A stretch of 64,000 nt of DNA from Chryseolinea sp. H1M3-3. Lineage in GTDB: Bacteria > Bacteroidota > Bacteroidia > Cytophagales > Cyclobacteriaceae. The translations under genes were made by a program, and so were the position numbers. The stretch spans positions 55,074-119,073 of the forward strand of contig NZ_JARKMY010000006.1 in the NCBI RefSeq assembly GCF_029360725.1. The letters run 5' to 3'. The first letter of the stretch is position 1; every line of letters starts with the position of its first letter. The notes under the pieces are model-generated. The model saw only the letters and a list, made by a program, of their open reading frames with translations. It did no database searches and was not told where the DNA came from. This document shows, piece after piece, positions 28,886 to 38,560 of this stretch.

Positions 28886-29449
28886 CTATTTGTTATGACT
28901 AAAAAGTTTTATTTTTTTGAATTGAAGAACCGCCGGCGTTTGACGCTTTGATACATCAATCCTGTTATCTACGGACTCCACCAGTTTATCTTTGCCATAA
29001 ATAAATCCATCTCGCCCATAATCAGTCGAGACGAGTCTATCTGTTAAAAAAATTGCTTCCTTCGGACAAGCCTCTTCACATAAACCACAAAATATGCAAC
29101 GTAACATATTGATCTCATAGGTTGAAGCATATTTCTCTTCGCGATATAATTTCTCTTCTCCTTTTTTTCTTTCGGCCGCAACCATTGTTATCGCTTCTGC
29201 TGGACAGGCTACTGCACACAACCCACAGGCTGTACACCTTTCAGCGCCCTTTTCATCACGTTTAAGTACATGCTGTCCGCGCCATATTTCGCTTACCTCC
29301 CGGGTTTGTTCAGGATATCTAACCGTGGCGCTCTTCTTAAATAAATGTTTTATTGTGATTCCAATGCCACTAAATATTGCGGGAAGATAGATCTTCTCCC
29401 AGAAGGTCATTTCTTTTTTTACGACTAGTTTCGATCGGTTCGTCAACAT
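28886..29449 (-). CDS. nuoI: NADH-quinone oxidoreductase subunit I (8Fe-8S ferredoxin-like)
   Basis: 187 aa. Two [4Fe-4S] motifs are present: CTACGLCAVACP with cysteines 72, 75, 78 and 82, and CIFCGLCEEACP near 117-128. These are clusters N6a and N6b, which pass electrons to N2 in NuoB. The start is ATG 29447-29449; the second methionine (residue 14, MTFWEKIYLP) is an alternative. It lies 23 bp after nuoH in the operon. Confidence 0.95.
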   Translation of the reverse strand: MLTNRSKLVVKKEMTFWEKIYLPAIFSGIGITIKHLFKKSATVRYPEQTREVSEIWRGQHVLKRDEKGAERCTACGLCAVACPAEAITMVAAERKKGEEKLYREEKYASTYEINMLRCIFCGLCEEACPKEAIFLTDRLVSTDYGRDGFIYGKDKLVESVDNRIDVSKRQTPAVLQFKKIKLFSHNK

Positions 29450-29472
29450 TCTTTAATGGAGTATATACATCC

Positions 29473-30507
29473 TCACAAAATTCCAAATAATCCTGTTATG
29501 AAAATATTGATTATGGCTAACGGTATCAATATCTTCCAGCCCAAATTCATTAACTGATCGTAGCGAAAGCGCGGGATTGTCCAGCGAATCCACATGAAGA
29601 AGAAAATGAAGAACCCTATTTTTATAAAAAGCCCAATTGTGCCGATAATAGTAATGATATTTTGATCCATACCAAGGTCATTCATAAACGGGAAATTATA
29701 CCCTCCAAAATACAAGGTAGAAATCACCGCAGAAGAGATAAACATATTGATGTATTCGGCAAAAAGATAAAACCCAAGTTTCATACTGCTATACTCAGTG
29801 TGATATCCACCAACTAATTCTGTTTCACATTCAGGCAAGTCAAATGGCGTTCGATTACATTCCGCAAAAGCGCAGACTAAAAAAATCAAAAATCCCACCG
29901 GTTGGTACACAACGTTCCAAAAATTCCAGCTGCTTCCCACTGCACCTGTCTGCAATTCTGTTATCTCCCGCAGACTAAGTGTCCCTGTCATCATGATCAA
30001 TGCGATAATCGATAAACCCATGGCTATCTCGTAACTTATCATCTGGGCAGACGCTCGTATTGCACCTAACAATGAGAATTTGTTGTTAGAAGCCCAACCG
30101 CCAATCATAATCCCATAAACCCCTATGGAAACAACAGCAAAGACGTAGAGAATACCAATATTCAAATCAACAATCTGCAATGAATATGTTTCACCATTGA
30201 TCACAAGTGTACTGCCCCATGGTATCACTACCCCTGCCATCAGCGCTGTGAGCATGGCAATGCTTGGCCCGAGGACAAATAGTATTTTATTTGAGACGTT
30301 GGGAATAATTTCTTCTTTCATGATAAACTTCAATCCATCGGCGAGCGGTTGAAGAATACCAAATGGACCCGCACGATCAGGACCAATCCGATCTTGAAGA
30401 AATGCGGCCACTTTTCGTTCCGCATAGGTTGAATAAGCGGCAATAAATAAAGTTATCCCGAACACAACCCCTACAAGAATGGCCTTATAAATGAGGAAAG
30501 AGATCAT
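29473..30507 (-). CDS. nuoH: NADH-quinone oxidoreductase subunit H
   Basis: 344 aa with about eight helices. Typical NuoH motifs are AERKVAAFLQDRIGPDRAGP (near 30-50), ECNRTPFDLPECETELVGGY and FFFMWIRWTIPRFRYDQLM. It forms the quinone entry site with NuoB and NuoD. Its start overlaps the end of nuoG by 4 bp (30504-30507). Confidence 0.96.
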   Translation of the reverse strand: MISFLIYKAILVGVVFGITLFIAAYSTYAERKVAAFLQDRIGPDRAGPFGILQPLADGLKFIMKEEIIPNVSNKILFVLGPSIAMLTALMAGVVIPWGSTLVINGETYSLQIVDLNIGILYVFAVVSIGVYGIMIGGWASNNKFSLLGAIRASAQMISYEIAMGLSIIALIMMTGTLSLREITELQTGAVGSSWNFWNVVYQPVGFLIFLVCAFAECNRTPFDLPECETELVGGYHTEYSSMKLGFYLFAEYINMFISSAVISTLYFGGYNFPFMNDLGMDQNIITIIGTIGLFIKIGFFIFFFMWIRWTIPRFRYDQLMNLGWKILIPLAIINIFITGLFGIL

Positions 30508-31511
30508 GCTGTAAGAGATTGGTTTGGTTCAGGTAATTGTTTTCCTTTTTCAAAGTCGATTTGGCGCTCAATCTCCTGCTTTAATTTCAACAGATCTATT
30601 TTCTCATAATGATTTTGCGATATTACTGAATTTCGATCAATATGACGCGGGCCTTCTATCACCCAATCACTTAACCTTTTATGATCATAACGACACTCGT
30701 TGCAAATGTACTCAGTCACTTCTGCATACTTATCCTTTCGGGCAGATACCCTGAGTACTTCATCACCTTTCGTAAAAAGGACCACTTTGCCACAGCACTT
30801 ATCACAATTTCGATGTGCGTCTAGGGGCTTCGTGAACCATACACGGCTTTTAAATCTAAAGGTGTTATCGGTCAACGCTCCTACTGGACAAACGTCGATC
30901 ATGTTGCCCGAAAAATCGTTATCAACGGCTTTTTGAATGTAAGTACTGATTTCCGATGTGTCGCCTCTTCCTAAAATCCCATGAACACGGTTGTCTGTAA
31001 GCTGGTCGGCGACAAATGTGCATCGATAGCAAAGAATGCAACGCGTCATGTGCAACTTAATCTTATCGCCGATGTCAATTTTTTCGAAAGTCCTTCTCTC
31101 CTCCTCGTAACGTGTTTTCGCTACGCCATGTTCATAAGCAAGGTTCTGTAAGTCACATTCTCCGGCCTGATCACAGATGGGACAATCGAGCGGGTGATTG
31201 ATTAATAGAAACTCCACAACACCCTTGCGTGCTTCAAGGACTTCAGGTGAAGTGATATTCTGAATCACCATACCATCCATAACATTTGTTCGACAGGATG
31301 CGACAAGTTTTGGCATAGGGCGAGGATCTTTGGTAGACGTATGTGTCACTTTTACCAAACATACCCGACACTTTCCCCCACTATCTTTCAGACTCGTATA
31401 ATAGCACATTGCAGGAGGCACAACATCACCGCCAATTTGCCTTGCGGCATTGAGTATTGTCGTACCCTCCGCAACTTCAATTTCTATACCGTCTATTGTT
31501 ACCTTAACCAT
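30504..31511 (-). CDS. nuoG: NADH-quinone oxidoreductase subunit G, short form without the molybdopterin-type domain
   Basis: 335 aa, far shorter than the about 700-900 aa of classical NuoG. A [2Fe-2S] ferredoxin domain has C36, C48, C51 and C73 (N1b). An N5-type cluster site has H106, C110, C113 and C119, and an N4 site has C158, C161, C164 and C208. Four to five further cysteines (C236, C239, C240, C270, C273) begin the next iron-sulfur domain, and the protein ends about 60 residues later. The large C-terminal formate-dehydrogenase-like domain is absent. The stop overlaps nuoH, so this is not a frameshift. I recall short NuoG forms in other Bacteroidota. Confidence 0.9.
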   Translation of the reverse strand: MVKVTIDGIEIEVAEGTTILNAARQIGGDVVPPAMCYYTSLKDSGGKCRVCLVKVTHTSTKDPRPMPKLVASCRTNVMDGMVIQNITSPEVLEARKGVVEFLLINHPLDCPICDQAGECDLQNLAYEHGVAKTRYEEERRTFEKIDIGDKIKLHMTRCILCYRCTFVADQLTDNRVHGILGRGDTSEISTYIQKAVDNDFSGNMIDVCPVGALTDNTFRFKSRVWFTKPLDAHRNCDKCCGKVVLFTKGDEVLRVSARKDKYAEVTEYICNECRYDHKRLSDWVIEGPRHIDRNSVISQNHYEKIDLLKLKQEIERQIDFEKGKQLPEPNQSLTA

Positions 31512-31522
31512 AGCTATGCTCT

Positions 31523-32884
31523 TTATGCATTTGACAATTCAAGTCTTTCTGACCTAAAAGGTTCTAGTTCAAAATGCTTTGGATTTGCTACCTTTTCAGG
31601 ATATTTGACGTGATACTCAAACTCTTCACGAAAATGACGTATCGCGCTGGCTACTGGCCAGGCAGCAGCGTCGCCAAGTGGACAAATGGTATTGCCTTCA
31701 ATCTTTTTCGCAACATCCACTAAAAGGTCAATATCGTGCATATGCCCATGACCATGCTCAATTCTATGAAGTACTTTTTCCATCCAGCCAGTGCCTTCGC
31801 GGCAAGGGCTGCATTGTCCGCACGATTCATGGTGATAAAAGCGAGAGAATGTCCAAAGATTTCGTACAATGCATGCGGTCTCATCCATCACGATAAATCC
31901 GCCCGAACCTAACATTGTACCACTTATAAAACCACCATCGGCAAGCGATTCATAAGTCATTAAGCGTTGCTCCCCTTTCGCAGTTTTTAAAATCAAATGA
32001 GCCGGTAAAATAGGAACTGAAGATCCTCCAGCCACTACCGCCTTTAATTTTCTTCCTTTCCAGATACCGCCACAATATTCATCTGAAAAAATAAATTCTT
32101 CCACCGGAAGTCCCAATTCGATTTCATATACACCGGGTTTATTAATGTGCCCGCTGGCCGAAATCAATTTTGTACCCGTGCTCTTACCAAGACCAACCTT
32201 AGCATATTCGTCTCCTCCACCGTTCACGATTGACACAACAGCGGCAATTGTTTCTACGTTGTTTACAACGGTTGGGGCAGCGTACAATCCCGCCACCGCA
32301 GGAAATGGTGGTTTCAACCTTGGGTTTCCACGTTTTCCTTCAAGCGATTCAAGCAAGGCTGTTTCTTCACCACAAATATATGCGCCAGCGCCAGGGTGAA
32401 CATATAAATCCAAAGAGTAAGGTGTGCCAAGAATATGCTGTCCTAAAAATCCCGCGGCGTAAGCTTCCTCAATCGCCCTTTCTAGGATGCGAACAATGTA
32501 CATGTACTCACCGCGAATATAGATGTAGGATGTTTTTGCGCCCAACGCATAACTAGCGGTGATCATACCCTCAATCAGTAAATGAGGGATCTTCTCCATG
32601 AGGTACCGGTCCTTGAACGTTCCTGGTTCACTTTCATCTGCATTGCACACGAGGTATCGGGGTTTCTCTGATTTTCGATCCAGAAAACTCCATTTTAACC
32701 CCGCAGGAAATCCTGCTCCACCTCTTCCTCGTAGTCCCGATTTTTTCACCTCTTCCGTGACAGCGTCGGGTGTCATCGTCTTCAAAGCCTTTTCGACAGA
32801 AGCATATCCGCCATGCCTTCGATAAGTCTCGAAAGTTTCAATGGATGGGACGTCGATATGTTCTAACAAGAGCTTTTTAGGCAT
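31523..32884 (-). CDS. nuoF: NADH-quinone oxidoreductase subunit F
   Basis: 453 aa with an ATG start. NADH and FMN binding motifs are SGLRGRGGAGFPAGLKW (about 49-65) and GAGAYICGEETALLESLEG (about 163-181). The N3 [4Fe-4S] site is SCGQCSPCREGTG near 351-363 with the fourth cysteine in TICPLGD near 397. It accepts hydride from NADH and passes electrons into the hydrophilic arm. It lies 46 bp after nuoE and 11 bp before nuoG. Confidence 0.96.
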   Translation of the reverse strand: MPKKLLLEHIDVPSIETFETYRRHGGYASVEKALKTMTPDAVTEEVKKSGLRGRGGAGFPAGLKWSFLDRKSEKPRYLVCNADESEPGTFKDRYLMEKIPHLLIEGMITASYALGAKTSYIYIRGEYMYIVRILERAIEEAYAAGFLGQHILGTPYSLDLYVHPGAGAYICGEETALLESLEGKRGNPRLKPPFPAVAGLYAAPTVVNNVETIAAVVSIVNGGGDEYAKVGLGKSTGTKLISASGHINKPGVYEIELGLPVEEFIFSDEYCGGIWKGRKLKAVVAGGSSVPILPAHLILKTAKGEQRLMTYESLADGGFISGTMLGSGGFIVMDETACIVRNLWTFSRFYHHESCGQCSPCREGTGWMEKVLHRIEHGHGHMHDIDLLVDVAKKIEGNTICPLGDAAAWPVASAIRHFREEFEYHVKYPEKVANPKHFELEPFRSERLELSNA

Positions 32885-32930
32885 ATTCTTTAATAAATTA
32901 TGTTAACGTATGAATCGTTTTAAACATTAG

Positions 32931-33437
32931 TTATCGCATGTATGAGGTCCGTTGGTTTGTAGATTTCAGGTTTTCTAACAAGGTATCTACCTTATCGGTG
33001 GTTAAGTTCTCATGGAATTTAGAGCCACATTGTAACATTGGTGCTGTTCCACACGACCCAAGACACTCTACCGTTTTTAAGGTAAACATTCCATCTGGTG
33101 TTGTCTCGCCTACTTTTATTCCAAGTTTCGATTCCAGATGATGGACAATGTCATCTGATCCTCTTAGCCAACACGGTCCTGTTTGACAAACTTCGATTAA
33201 ACATTTGCCTACCGGTTTAAGGTTGTACATCGAGTAAAAGGTCGCTACTTCATAAACCTCAATTGGTTTTATTGCAAGCAATCCGGCAACATAATCCATC
33301 ACATCAGGGCTTAGCCATCCATCAAACTCTGCCTGCGCCAAATGCAAAACCGGAAGCAATGCAGACTTTTGCTTACCTTCCGGATAGCGTCTGATGATTT
33401 TATTTACCAATGCAAGTGTTTCCTCTGAGAATCGCAT
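32931..33437 (-). CDS. nuoE: NADH-quinone oxidoreductase subunit E
   Basis: 168 aa with an ATG start. The thioredoxin-like [2Fe-2S] site N1a is formed by CQTGPC (about 82-87) and CLGSC (about 123-127), the usual CX4C and CX3C pairs. Upstream sits the helical region with EVATFYSMYNLKPVGK. It partners with NuoF. A gap of 79 bp separates it from nuoD, the largest in the operon apart from nothing recognisable in it. Confidence 0.95.
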   Translation of the reverse strand: MRFSEETLALVNKIIRRYPEGKQKSALLPVLHLAQAEFDGWLSPDVMDYVAGLLAIKPIEVYEVATFYSMYNLKPVGKCLIEVCQTGPCWLRGSDDIVHHLESKLGIKVGETTPDGMFTLKTVECLGSCGTAPMLQCGSKFHENLTTDKVDTLLENLKSTNQRTSYMR

Positions 33438-33516
33438 GCGTTTGTTAACTATGAGTCGAGTTCAAGTAATTATTTATCAGTTTAGTTATTTTCAATTTTC
33501 ATCAATATTGTGAGCG

Positions 33517-34725
33517 TTACGCATCAAGTTCTCCCGCGATCACATTCATGCTACTCATTGTCAAGATTGCATCTGACAACATTGACCCTTTGATCATTTC
33601 AGGATATGCCTGATAAAAAATGAAACATGGCCTTCTGAAATGAAGTCTGAAGGGTGTTCTGCCTCCATCGCTGATTAGATAAAACCCAAGTTCCCCATTA
33701 CCACCTTCTACAGAATGGTATACTTCACCCTTTGGAACATCTGTCTCGCCCATCACAATTTTAAAGTGGTAGATCAACGCTTCCATGTTATTGTATACCT
33801 CCTCTTTGGGAGGCAAATAGAAATCAGGAATATCGGCATGGAACGGTCCATCAGGCAATTTATCGATGGCCTGACGAATGATGTTTAGGCTTTGCCACAT
33901 TTCCTCCTGGCGAACCATAAAGCGATCATATACATCTCCGTTGGATCCTACGGGAATTATAAAATCAAAATCCTGATAGGATGAGTACGGCAGGGCTACA
34001 CGAACGTCGTAGTCAACGCCAGCAGCTCGCAAGTTAGGCCCGGAAAAACTATAGTTGAGGGCTCTTTCCGCGGTAATGCCTCCTACTCCAACAGTTCGAT
34101 CAATAAAAATTCGGTTTCGCTTCAAAAGATTTTCAAATTCCTTCAGGACCAAAGGAAACTCCTTTAAAAATCTATTGATTTTATCCCATGCCTTTGGCGA
34201 AAAGTCTCGTTCAAAACCACCGATGCGCCCGATGTTAGATGTTAACCTGGCACCGCATATTTCCTCATAAATTTCATATACCAGTTCACGTTGTTGGAAC
34301 ATGTAAACAAAACCTGTTAACGCGCCGGTGTCTACACCAATTACGGCATTACAAATAAGGTGATCGGTAATGCGCGCAAGTTCCATGATGATGACGCGAA
34401 GGTATTGCACCCGTTTGGGTATCTCCACTCCCAACAGTTTCTCGACGGTCATGTGCCAGCCTATGTTGTTGATGGGCGCCGAGCAATAGTTTAATCGGTC
34501 GGTGATGGGCGTGATCTGATAAAAAGGACGTCGTTCAGCCAACTTTTCAAATGCCCTGTGGATATAACCAATAGTGGGTGTTGATTCCACGATCATCTCC
34601 CCATCCATTTTCAAAACATTTTGAAAAATGCCATGCGTTGCCGGGTGTGTAGGCCCTAGGTTGAGATAAGAATATTGTTTCTCCTCTGGCTGATAAAATT
34701 GATCTGGTGTTTCTTTTAATTCCAT
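33517..34725 (-). CDS. nuoD: NADH-quinone oxidoreductase subunit D
   Basis: 402 aa, homologous to hydrogenase large subunits. The N-terminal quinone-site loop is LNLGPTHPATHGIFQNVLK with its conserved histidines, and the C-terminal part contains EGGNGELGFYLISDGGRTPFR and ending DAILTMSSMNVIAGELDA. It is separate from nuoC here, not fused as in enterobacteria. Start is 3 bp after the nuoC stop. Confidence 0.96.
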   Translation of the reverse strand: MELKETPDQFYQPEEKQYSYLNLGPTHPATHGIFQNVLKMDGEMIVESTPTIGYIHRAFEKLAERRPFYQITPITDRLNYCSAPINNIGWHMTVEKLLGVEIPKRVQYLRVIIMELARITDHLICNAVIGVDTGALTGFVYMFQQRELVYEIYEEICGARLTSNIGRIGGFERDFSPKAWDKINRFLKEFPLVLKEFENLLKRNRIFIDRTVGVGGITAERALNYSFSGPNLRAAGVDYDVRVALPYSSYQDFDFIIPVGSNGDVYDRFMVRQEEMWQSLNIIRQAIDKLPDGPFHADIPDFYLPPKEEVYNNMEALIYHFKIVMGETDVPKGEVYHSVEGGNGELGFYLISDGGRTPFRLHFRRPCFIFYQAYPEMIKGSMLSDAILTMSSMNVIAGELDA

Positions 34726-34728
34726 TTC

Positions 34729-35229
34729 TTAGCGGCCAAACATCGTATCATTTTTATCCTGACGAATCTGATCTTCTAATGGATATTCTTTTCGCATCGG
34801 AAAAATTATCATCTCGTCAACATTTAATATGCGCGTGAGGTTCGGGTGGCCTTCAAATATAACACCGTAAAAATCATATGTCTCGCGCTCCATCCAATTT
34901 GCCGCTGCAAACACACCAGTTAACGTAGATACTGTTGGTTTATCTTCAGGGAGGAATATTTTTAACCGAAGCCTTGCATTGGTATACAAATTATGAAGCT
35001 GATACATAATGGCGATTTGTTGCAGCTCAGGATAATGGATTCCGCATAACGTTGTGAGGTATTGAAATTTTAGCTCCGGATGATTGTATAAAAATTGAAT
35101 GATATGTGTGATCTTATCCTTCTTCAACGTAATCGAAAAAAAGTCATATTGCATTCCTGCATGAAGGATTTGATCTTCAAATTGTTCCTTCAGCGCAATT
35201 AGAATTTTGTCCTGCAGGTTTACATCCAT
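34729..35229 (-). CDS. nuoC: NADH-quinone oxidoreductase subunit C
   Basis: 166 aa. The family signature ERETYDFYGVIFEGHPNLTRI lies at about 112-132, with the 30-kDa-subunit pattern before it and LEDQIRQDKNDTMFGR at the end. It is a peripheral-arm subunit next to NuoB, NuoD and NuoI. Its start abuts the stop of nuoB with no gap. Confidence 0.95.
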   Translation of the reverse strand: MDVNLQDKILIALKEQFEDQILHAGMQYDFFSITLKKDKITHIIQFLYNHPELKFQYLTTLCGIHYPELQQIAIMYQLHNLYTNARLRLKIFLPEDKPTVSTLTGVFAAANWMERETYDFYGVIFEGHPNLTRILNVDEMIIFPMRKEYPLEDQIRQDKNDTMFGR

Positions 35230-35781
35230 TTACTCTATTCCGTAAGTGTTGAGCATAGCCTTGTACTCCTGTAAATCCCGTCTCCGCAAGGACTCCGATT
35301 CCACCAGGTGTTGTATCTTGAGAATTCCGTCAATTATCTGTTCAGGTCGTGGCGGGCAGCCCGGTACATATACATCAACGGGAATAATTCTGTCAATCCC
35401 TTGAAGCACACTATAAGTATCAAATATTCCTCCACTTGAAGCACAGGCACCAACAGACAAAACCCACCTGGGTTCTGCCATTTGTTCATACACCTGCCTA
35501 AGCACCGGACCCATCTTTTTTGCAATAGTGCCCATCACCATTAACAAGTCAGCTTGGCGCGGTGAAAAACTTAGTCTTTCGGAACCGAAACGAGCCAAAT
35601 CATAATGAGCACCCATTGTTGCCATGAACTCAATTCCACAGCAAGAAGTAGCAAAGGGCAGTGGCCATATCGAATTTTTTCGTGCAAGACCAACAACTTT
35701 CTCCAAACTTGTAGCAAAAAAACCAGCGCCTTCCAAGCCATCCGGTTTTTCACTCATAATTACTTTTCCTGATGTTTCCAT
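35230..35781 (-). CDS. nuoB: NADH-quinone oxidoreductase subunit B
   Basis: 183 aa. The ligands of cluster N2 are C47, C48, C113 and C142, in [22 protein letters not shown] and [11 protein letters not shown]. It hands electrons to quinone at the junction with NuoD and NuoH. The annotated ATG at 35779-35781 is used; methionine 9 (MSEKPDG) is an alternative that would remove only a short non-conserved prefix. Confidence 0.96.
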   Translation of the reverse strand: METSGKVIMSEKPDGLEGAGFFATSLEKVVGLARKNSIWPLPFATSCCGIEFMATMGAHYDLARFGSERLSFSPRQADLLMVMGTIAKKMGPVLRQVYEQMAEPRWVLSVGACASSGGIFDTYSVLQGIDRIIPVDVYVPGCPPRPEQIIDGILKIQHLVESESLRRRDLQEYKAMLNTYGIE

Positions 35782-35791
35782 AGTCGCCCGC

Positions 35792-36163
35792 CTAATCCTC
35801 CCATGTTAAAGCACCCTTTTTTCGGATATAGAAAAACCCAATCAGCAATGCAGCTATGAAGAGTAACATTTCAACAAATCCTTCAGTGCCCAACTCTTTA
35901 AAATTAACTGCCCACGGATACATGAATATGACTTCGATATCAAATAGCACAAACAAAATCGCGACTAAAAAGTATTTGATATTAAAGGGAATTCTAGCGT
36001 TTCCTTTTGCTTCAATTCCACATTCAAAAGACTCTAACTTAACATTTGTTTTGCGCTTTGGGCCTAAAAGGTGGGTTGCCAACATCGTTACACCGACAAA
36101 GCCAGCTGCAACGAGGAACATAAGCGCTATAGGAGCATATTGAACTAGGGAACCTTCTTCCAT
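35792..36163 (-). CDS. nuoA: NADH-quinone oxidoreductase subunit A
   Basis: 123 aa with three membrane helices. Diagnostic stretches are [38 protein letters not shown] and [22 protein letters not shown], here shortened to their key parts. It is the first gene of the operon; the upstream 140 bp to the DedA gene hold no convincing promoter or terminator, so a shared transcript with dedA is possible. Confidence 0.95.
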   Translation of the reverse strand: MEEGSLVQYAPIALMFLVAAGFVGVTMLATHLLGPKRKTNVKLESFECGIEAKGNARIPFNIKYFLVAILFVLFDIEVIFMYPWAVNFKELGTEGFVEMLLFIAALLIGFFYIRKKGALTWED

Positions 36164-36305
36164 GGGCCCGAAATTACAAAATATCCTTGCTAAACTTTTT
36201 AATCATGACGTTTAAAATATTACATAGCCGGTATGCATACGTTTGTCGTTAGAAAAAATTAAAGAGCTCGCTTTAGCCTCGTACACGGGACTTGCAAAAG
36301 AACAG

Positions 36306-36923
36306 CTAGCTTTTGCTACGTCTTCTACTCTTAAAAAATGAAATGACCAGTGGTATGGCCGTTACGAGTATCATCCCAAAAACTATATACTCCAGATATT
36401 CAATTAAGTTGGGGAATGCATTACCCAAAAGGTGACCTGCCATTACCATGGTGACGACCCAAACAGTCGCGCCGAGGAAGTTGTAAATCAAAAACTTCTT
36501 AAAATTGATGTGTGTCATTCCCGCCAGAATAGGTACAAATGTCCTAACAATTGGCAAGAACCTTCCAAGAACAAACGCCATCATACCATGTCGCTGATAA
36601 AATGCTTCTGTCAGTTCAATGTATTTCTTCCGGTAGAAAAAACCTTCCGATCGATTCTCCAGGTATGTTTTTGCCCAACGTCCTACGCCGTAACCGACAG
36701 TGGTTCCAAGAACCGCCGCTCCAACCAAAAGAATTATAAGGATGGTAACGGGAGTATCTAAATATGGGGACTCCGACAGCAAACCAGCGGCAAACAACAA
36801 AGAATCTCCAGGAAGAAAAAATCCAAAAAATAGCCCAGTCTCAGCAAAGATGATTAATAACAAAAGTACTAATCCACCATACTGAATAAGGGCTTCAGGA
36901 TTTACTAATTCAGATAATGACAT
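36306..36923 (-). CDS. DedA family membrane protein
   Basis: 205 aa with an ATG start and about five hydrophobic segments. DedA features are ETGLFFGFFLPGDSLLFAAG near 26-45 (acidic residue in a membrane helix), GRWAKTYLENR, GRFLPIVRTFVPILAGMTH near 120-140 and NFLGATVWV. DedA proteins act in envelope homeostasis and are linked to undecaprenyl-phosphate or phospholipid flipping. It lies about 140 bp upstream of nuoA on the same strand. Family assignment is firm; the exact substrate is not. Confidence 0.9.
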   Translation of the reverse strand: MSLSELVNPEALIQYGGLVLLLLIIFAETGLFFGFFLPGDSLLFAAGLLSESPYLDTPVTILIILLVGAAVLGTTVGYGVGRWAKTYLENRSEGFFYRKKYIELTEAFYQRHGMMAFVLGRFLPIVRTFVPILAGMTHINFKKFLIYNFLGATVWVVTMVMAGHLLGNAFPNLIEYLEYIVFGMILVTAIPLVISFFKSRRRSKS

Positions 36924-37015
36924 TACAAGTTTTTTAAATCGGAGTCTTTATGACTTCAAGCTCCCAGTTAATAAAATATTCCAGTTAATAACTTCTTTAA
37001 ATATATGTCAACCTA

Positions 37016-37363
37016 TCACGGAACCGTAGAAAATGCATAGATATAAAAAACATTTCTTTGATATGCATTTATGAAAAGGGATTCTGATGCCAATGGATTG
37101 ACTAACTGAAAAAGGCCACCACAGGTTCTGATCGCATGGGTCATAACAGTTATCTTGTTCAGGGCTTCAAAGTGTACCCTTTCTCTGAATCGTTCCTGCA
37201 CCGATATTATTGTATCTGGCATTTCACCATCACATGTGAGGAGGCTTTTAGACCAATGCGAATAACCGTTAGCTTGCGCCCCGAAAAGAAGGCTGGCGAT
37301 GATGAGCAACATCATGCACACTACTTTAATAACTTTCCCTGATTTTAAAGTGGCATTGTCCAT
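37016..37363 (-). CDS. Small secreted protein of unknown function
   Basis: 115 aa from the ATG at 37361-37363; an upstream start at 37423 would add 20 residues before the signal. A hydrophobic segment at about 14-29 (VCMMLLIIASLLFGAQANG) is a probable signal peptide. The mature part of about 85 residues has two cysteines (in LLTCDGEM and IRTCGGLF) that could form a disulfide. I recognise no family. It lies between dedA and a divergently transcribed ferredoxin reductase gene. A chance ORF cannot be excluded. Confidence 0.5.
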   Translation of the reverse strand: MDNATLKSGKVIKVVCMMLLIIASLLFGAQANGYSHWSKSLLTCDGEMPDTIISVQERFRERVHFEALNKITVMTHAIRTCGGLFQLVNPLASESLFINAYQRNVFYIYAFSTVP

Positions 37364-37492
37364 CTTAATCTGTAAAGGTAAAAGAAATTTTCTAGTTAGG
37401 GCAAACGAATGAAATTGATTCAAGCTTTTATGTTTCGCGATTTATTCAAACCTTTCTAGCCTTTACTGAAAAACTTAGCTATTTCAAATGGC

Positions 37493-38560
37493 ATGCAGCA
37501 GTCTCCGTACATTCCCTTAAGGATTATTCAAATCAGAAAAGATACCAGCAACACCAAGTCCTTTATTTTAAAACAAATGCATGGCCCTGCAATTAAATAC
37601 AAGCCGGGCCAATTCTTAACCTTAGTATTCAAGAAACCAAATGCTGAGGAGCGGCGGTCATACTCCATTTCATCCACGCCTTTTTTAAATGAACCGTTGA
37701 CCATAACGGTTAAGCGGATAGATAATGGTGAATATTCGAGATATCTCTTTGATGTAGCCCAAGTGGGTGATGTTCTTGTAACAATAGGTGCCTCTGGATA
37801 TTTTACATTACCTGAAAATCTTACGAATTATCCACAAACCTTTTTTCTTGCCGCAGGAAGCGGAATCACACCAATTCTTCCATTAATAAAAACAGTATTG
37901 TACAACAGTCCTGCTGTACACGTCACTTTAATTTACAGCAATCGTAGGAAAGAAGATTCAATATTTTTGAATGAACTTCAATTTCTGAGCAAGGAATTTC
38001 CCAACCAATTTAACCTTGAATTGTTGTTTAGCGTTTCGCAGAATTTACTCAAAGCCAGGCTTACCAAATTTGTACTGTTACAGTTCATTCAAAAAAATGT
38101 TACTCAAAAATATCAAACGCTTTTTTATATCTGTGGCCCCTTCGACTATATGCAGATGGCCACGATTACCCTACTGACGGAAGGAATTCCGCTGGAAAAT
38201 ATTCGAAAGGAAAATTTTAGCACTGAAAAGCCGGTCATCAAAGAATTACCCCCTGATATTAAACCTCATCATGTTCAAGTAAATTTTTCGGGCAAACAAT
38301 ATCACCTCACTGTCCAATATCCGACTACCATCCTTGAAGCCGCAAAAAGAGAAAGGATCATGTTGCCGTACAGTTGTGAAGTAGGAAAGTGTGGCACATG
38401 TTCAGCTACCTGTTTGAAAGGAAACGTTTGGCATGCTTATAATGAGGTACTAATGGATCGTGAATTGGAAAAAGGAAGAATCCTTACTTGCACCGGATAT
38501 CCGTATGGAGACGAGGACATTATTATTCACTTTCCCGAAGCAACGGAAGACAGTCGATAA
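37493..38560 (+). CDS. PaaE-like ferredoxin-NAD(P) reductase with C-terminal [2Fe-2S] domain
   Basis: 355 aa. The FAD domain has the RxYS motif in ERRSYSISSTP (about 53-63), the NAD(P) part has FFLAAGSGITPILP near 120 and FYICGPFDYMQM near 211-222. A plant-type [2Fe-2S] domain at about 260-345 carries LPYSCEVGKCGTCSATC and a fourth cysteine in ILTCTGY. It transfers electrons from NAD(P)H to an oxygenase or other acceptor, as PaaE does for phenylacetyl-CoA epoxidation, but no such acceptor is adjacent. Its stop codon directly abuts the stop of the convergent propeller gene. Confidence 0.9.
   Translation: MQQSPYIPLRIIQIRKDTSNTKSFILKQMHGPAIKYKPGQFLTLVFKKPNAEERRSYSISSTPFLNEPLTITVKRIDNGEYSRYLFDVAQVGDVLVTIGASGYFTLPENLTNYPQTFFLAAGSGITPILPLIKTVLYNSPAVHVTLIYSNRRKEDSIFLNELQFLSKEFPNQFNLELLFSVSQNLLKARLTKFVLLQFIQKNVTQKYQTLFYICGPFDYMQMATITLLTEGIPLENIRKENFSTEKPVIKELPPDIKPHHVQVNFSGKQYHLTVQYPTTILEAAKRERIMLPYSCEVGKCGTCSATCLKGNVWHAYNEVLMDRELEKGRILTCTGYPYGDEDIIIHFPEATEDSR

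Noticed and set aside
30504..31511. NuoG as a frameshifted or truncated gene
   Set aside because: The stop overlaps the nuoH start by 4 bp, leaving no room for a lost C-terminus, and all early cluster ligands are intact; a true short form.
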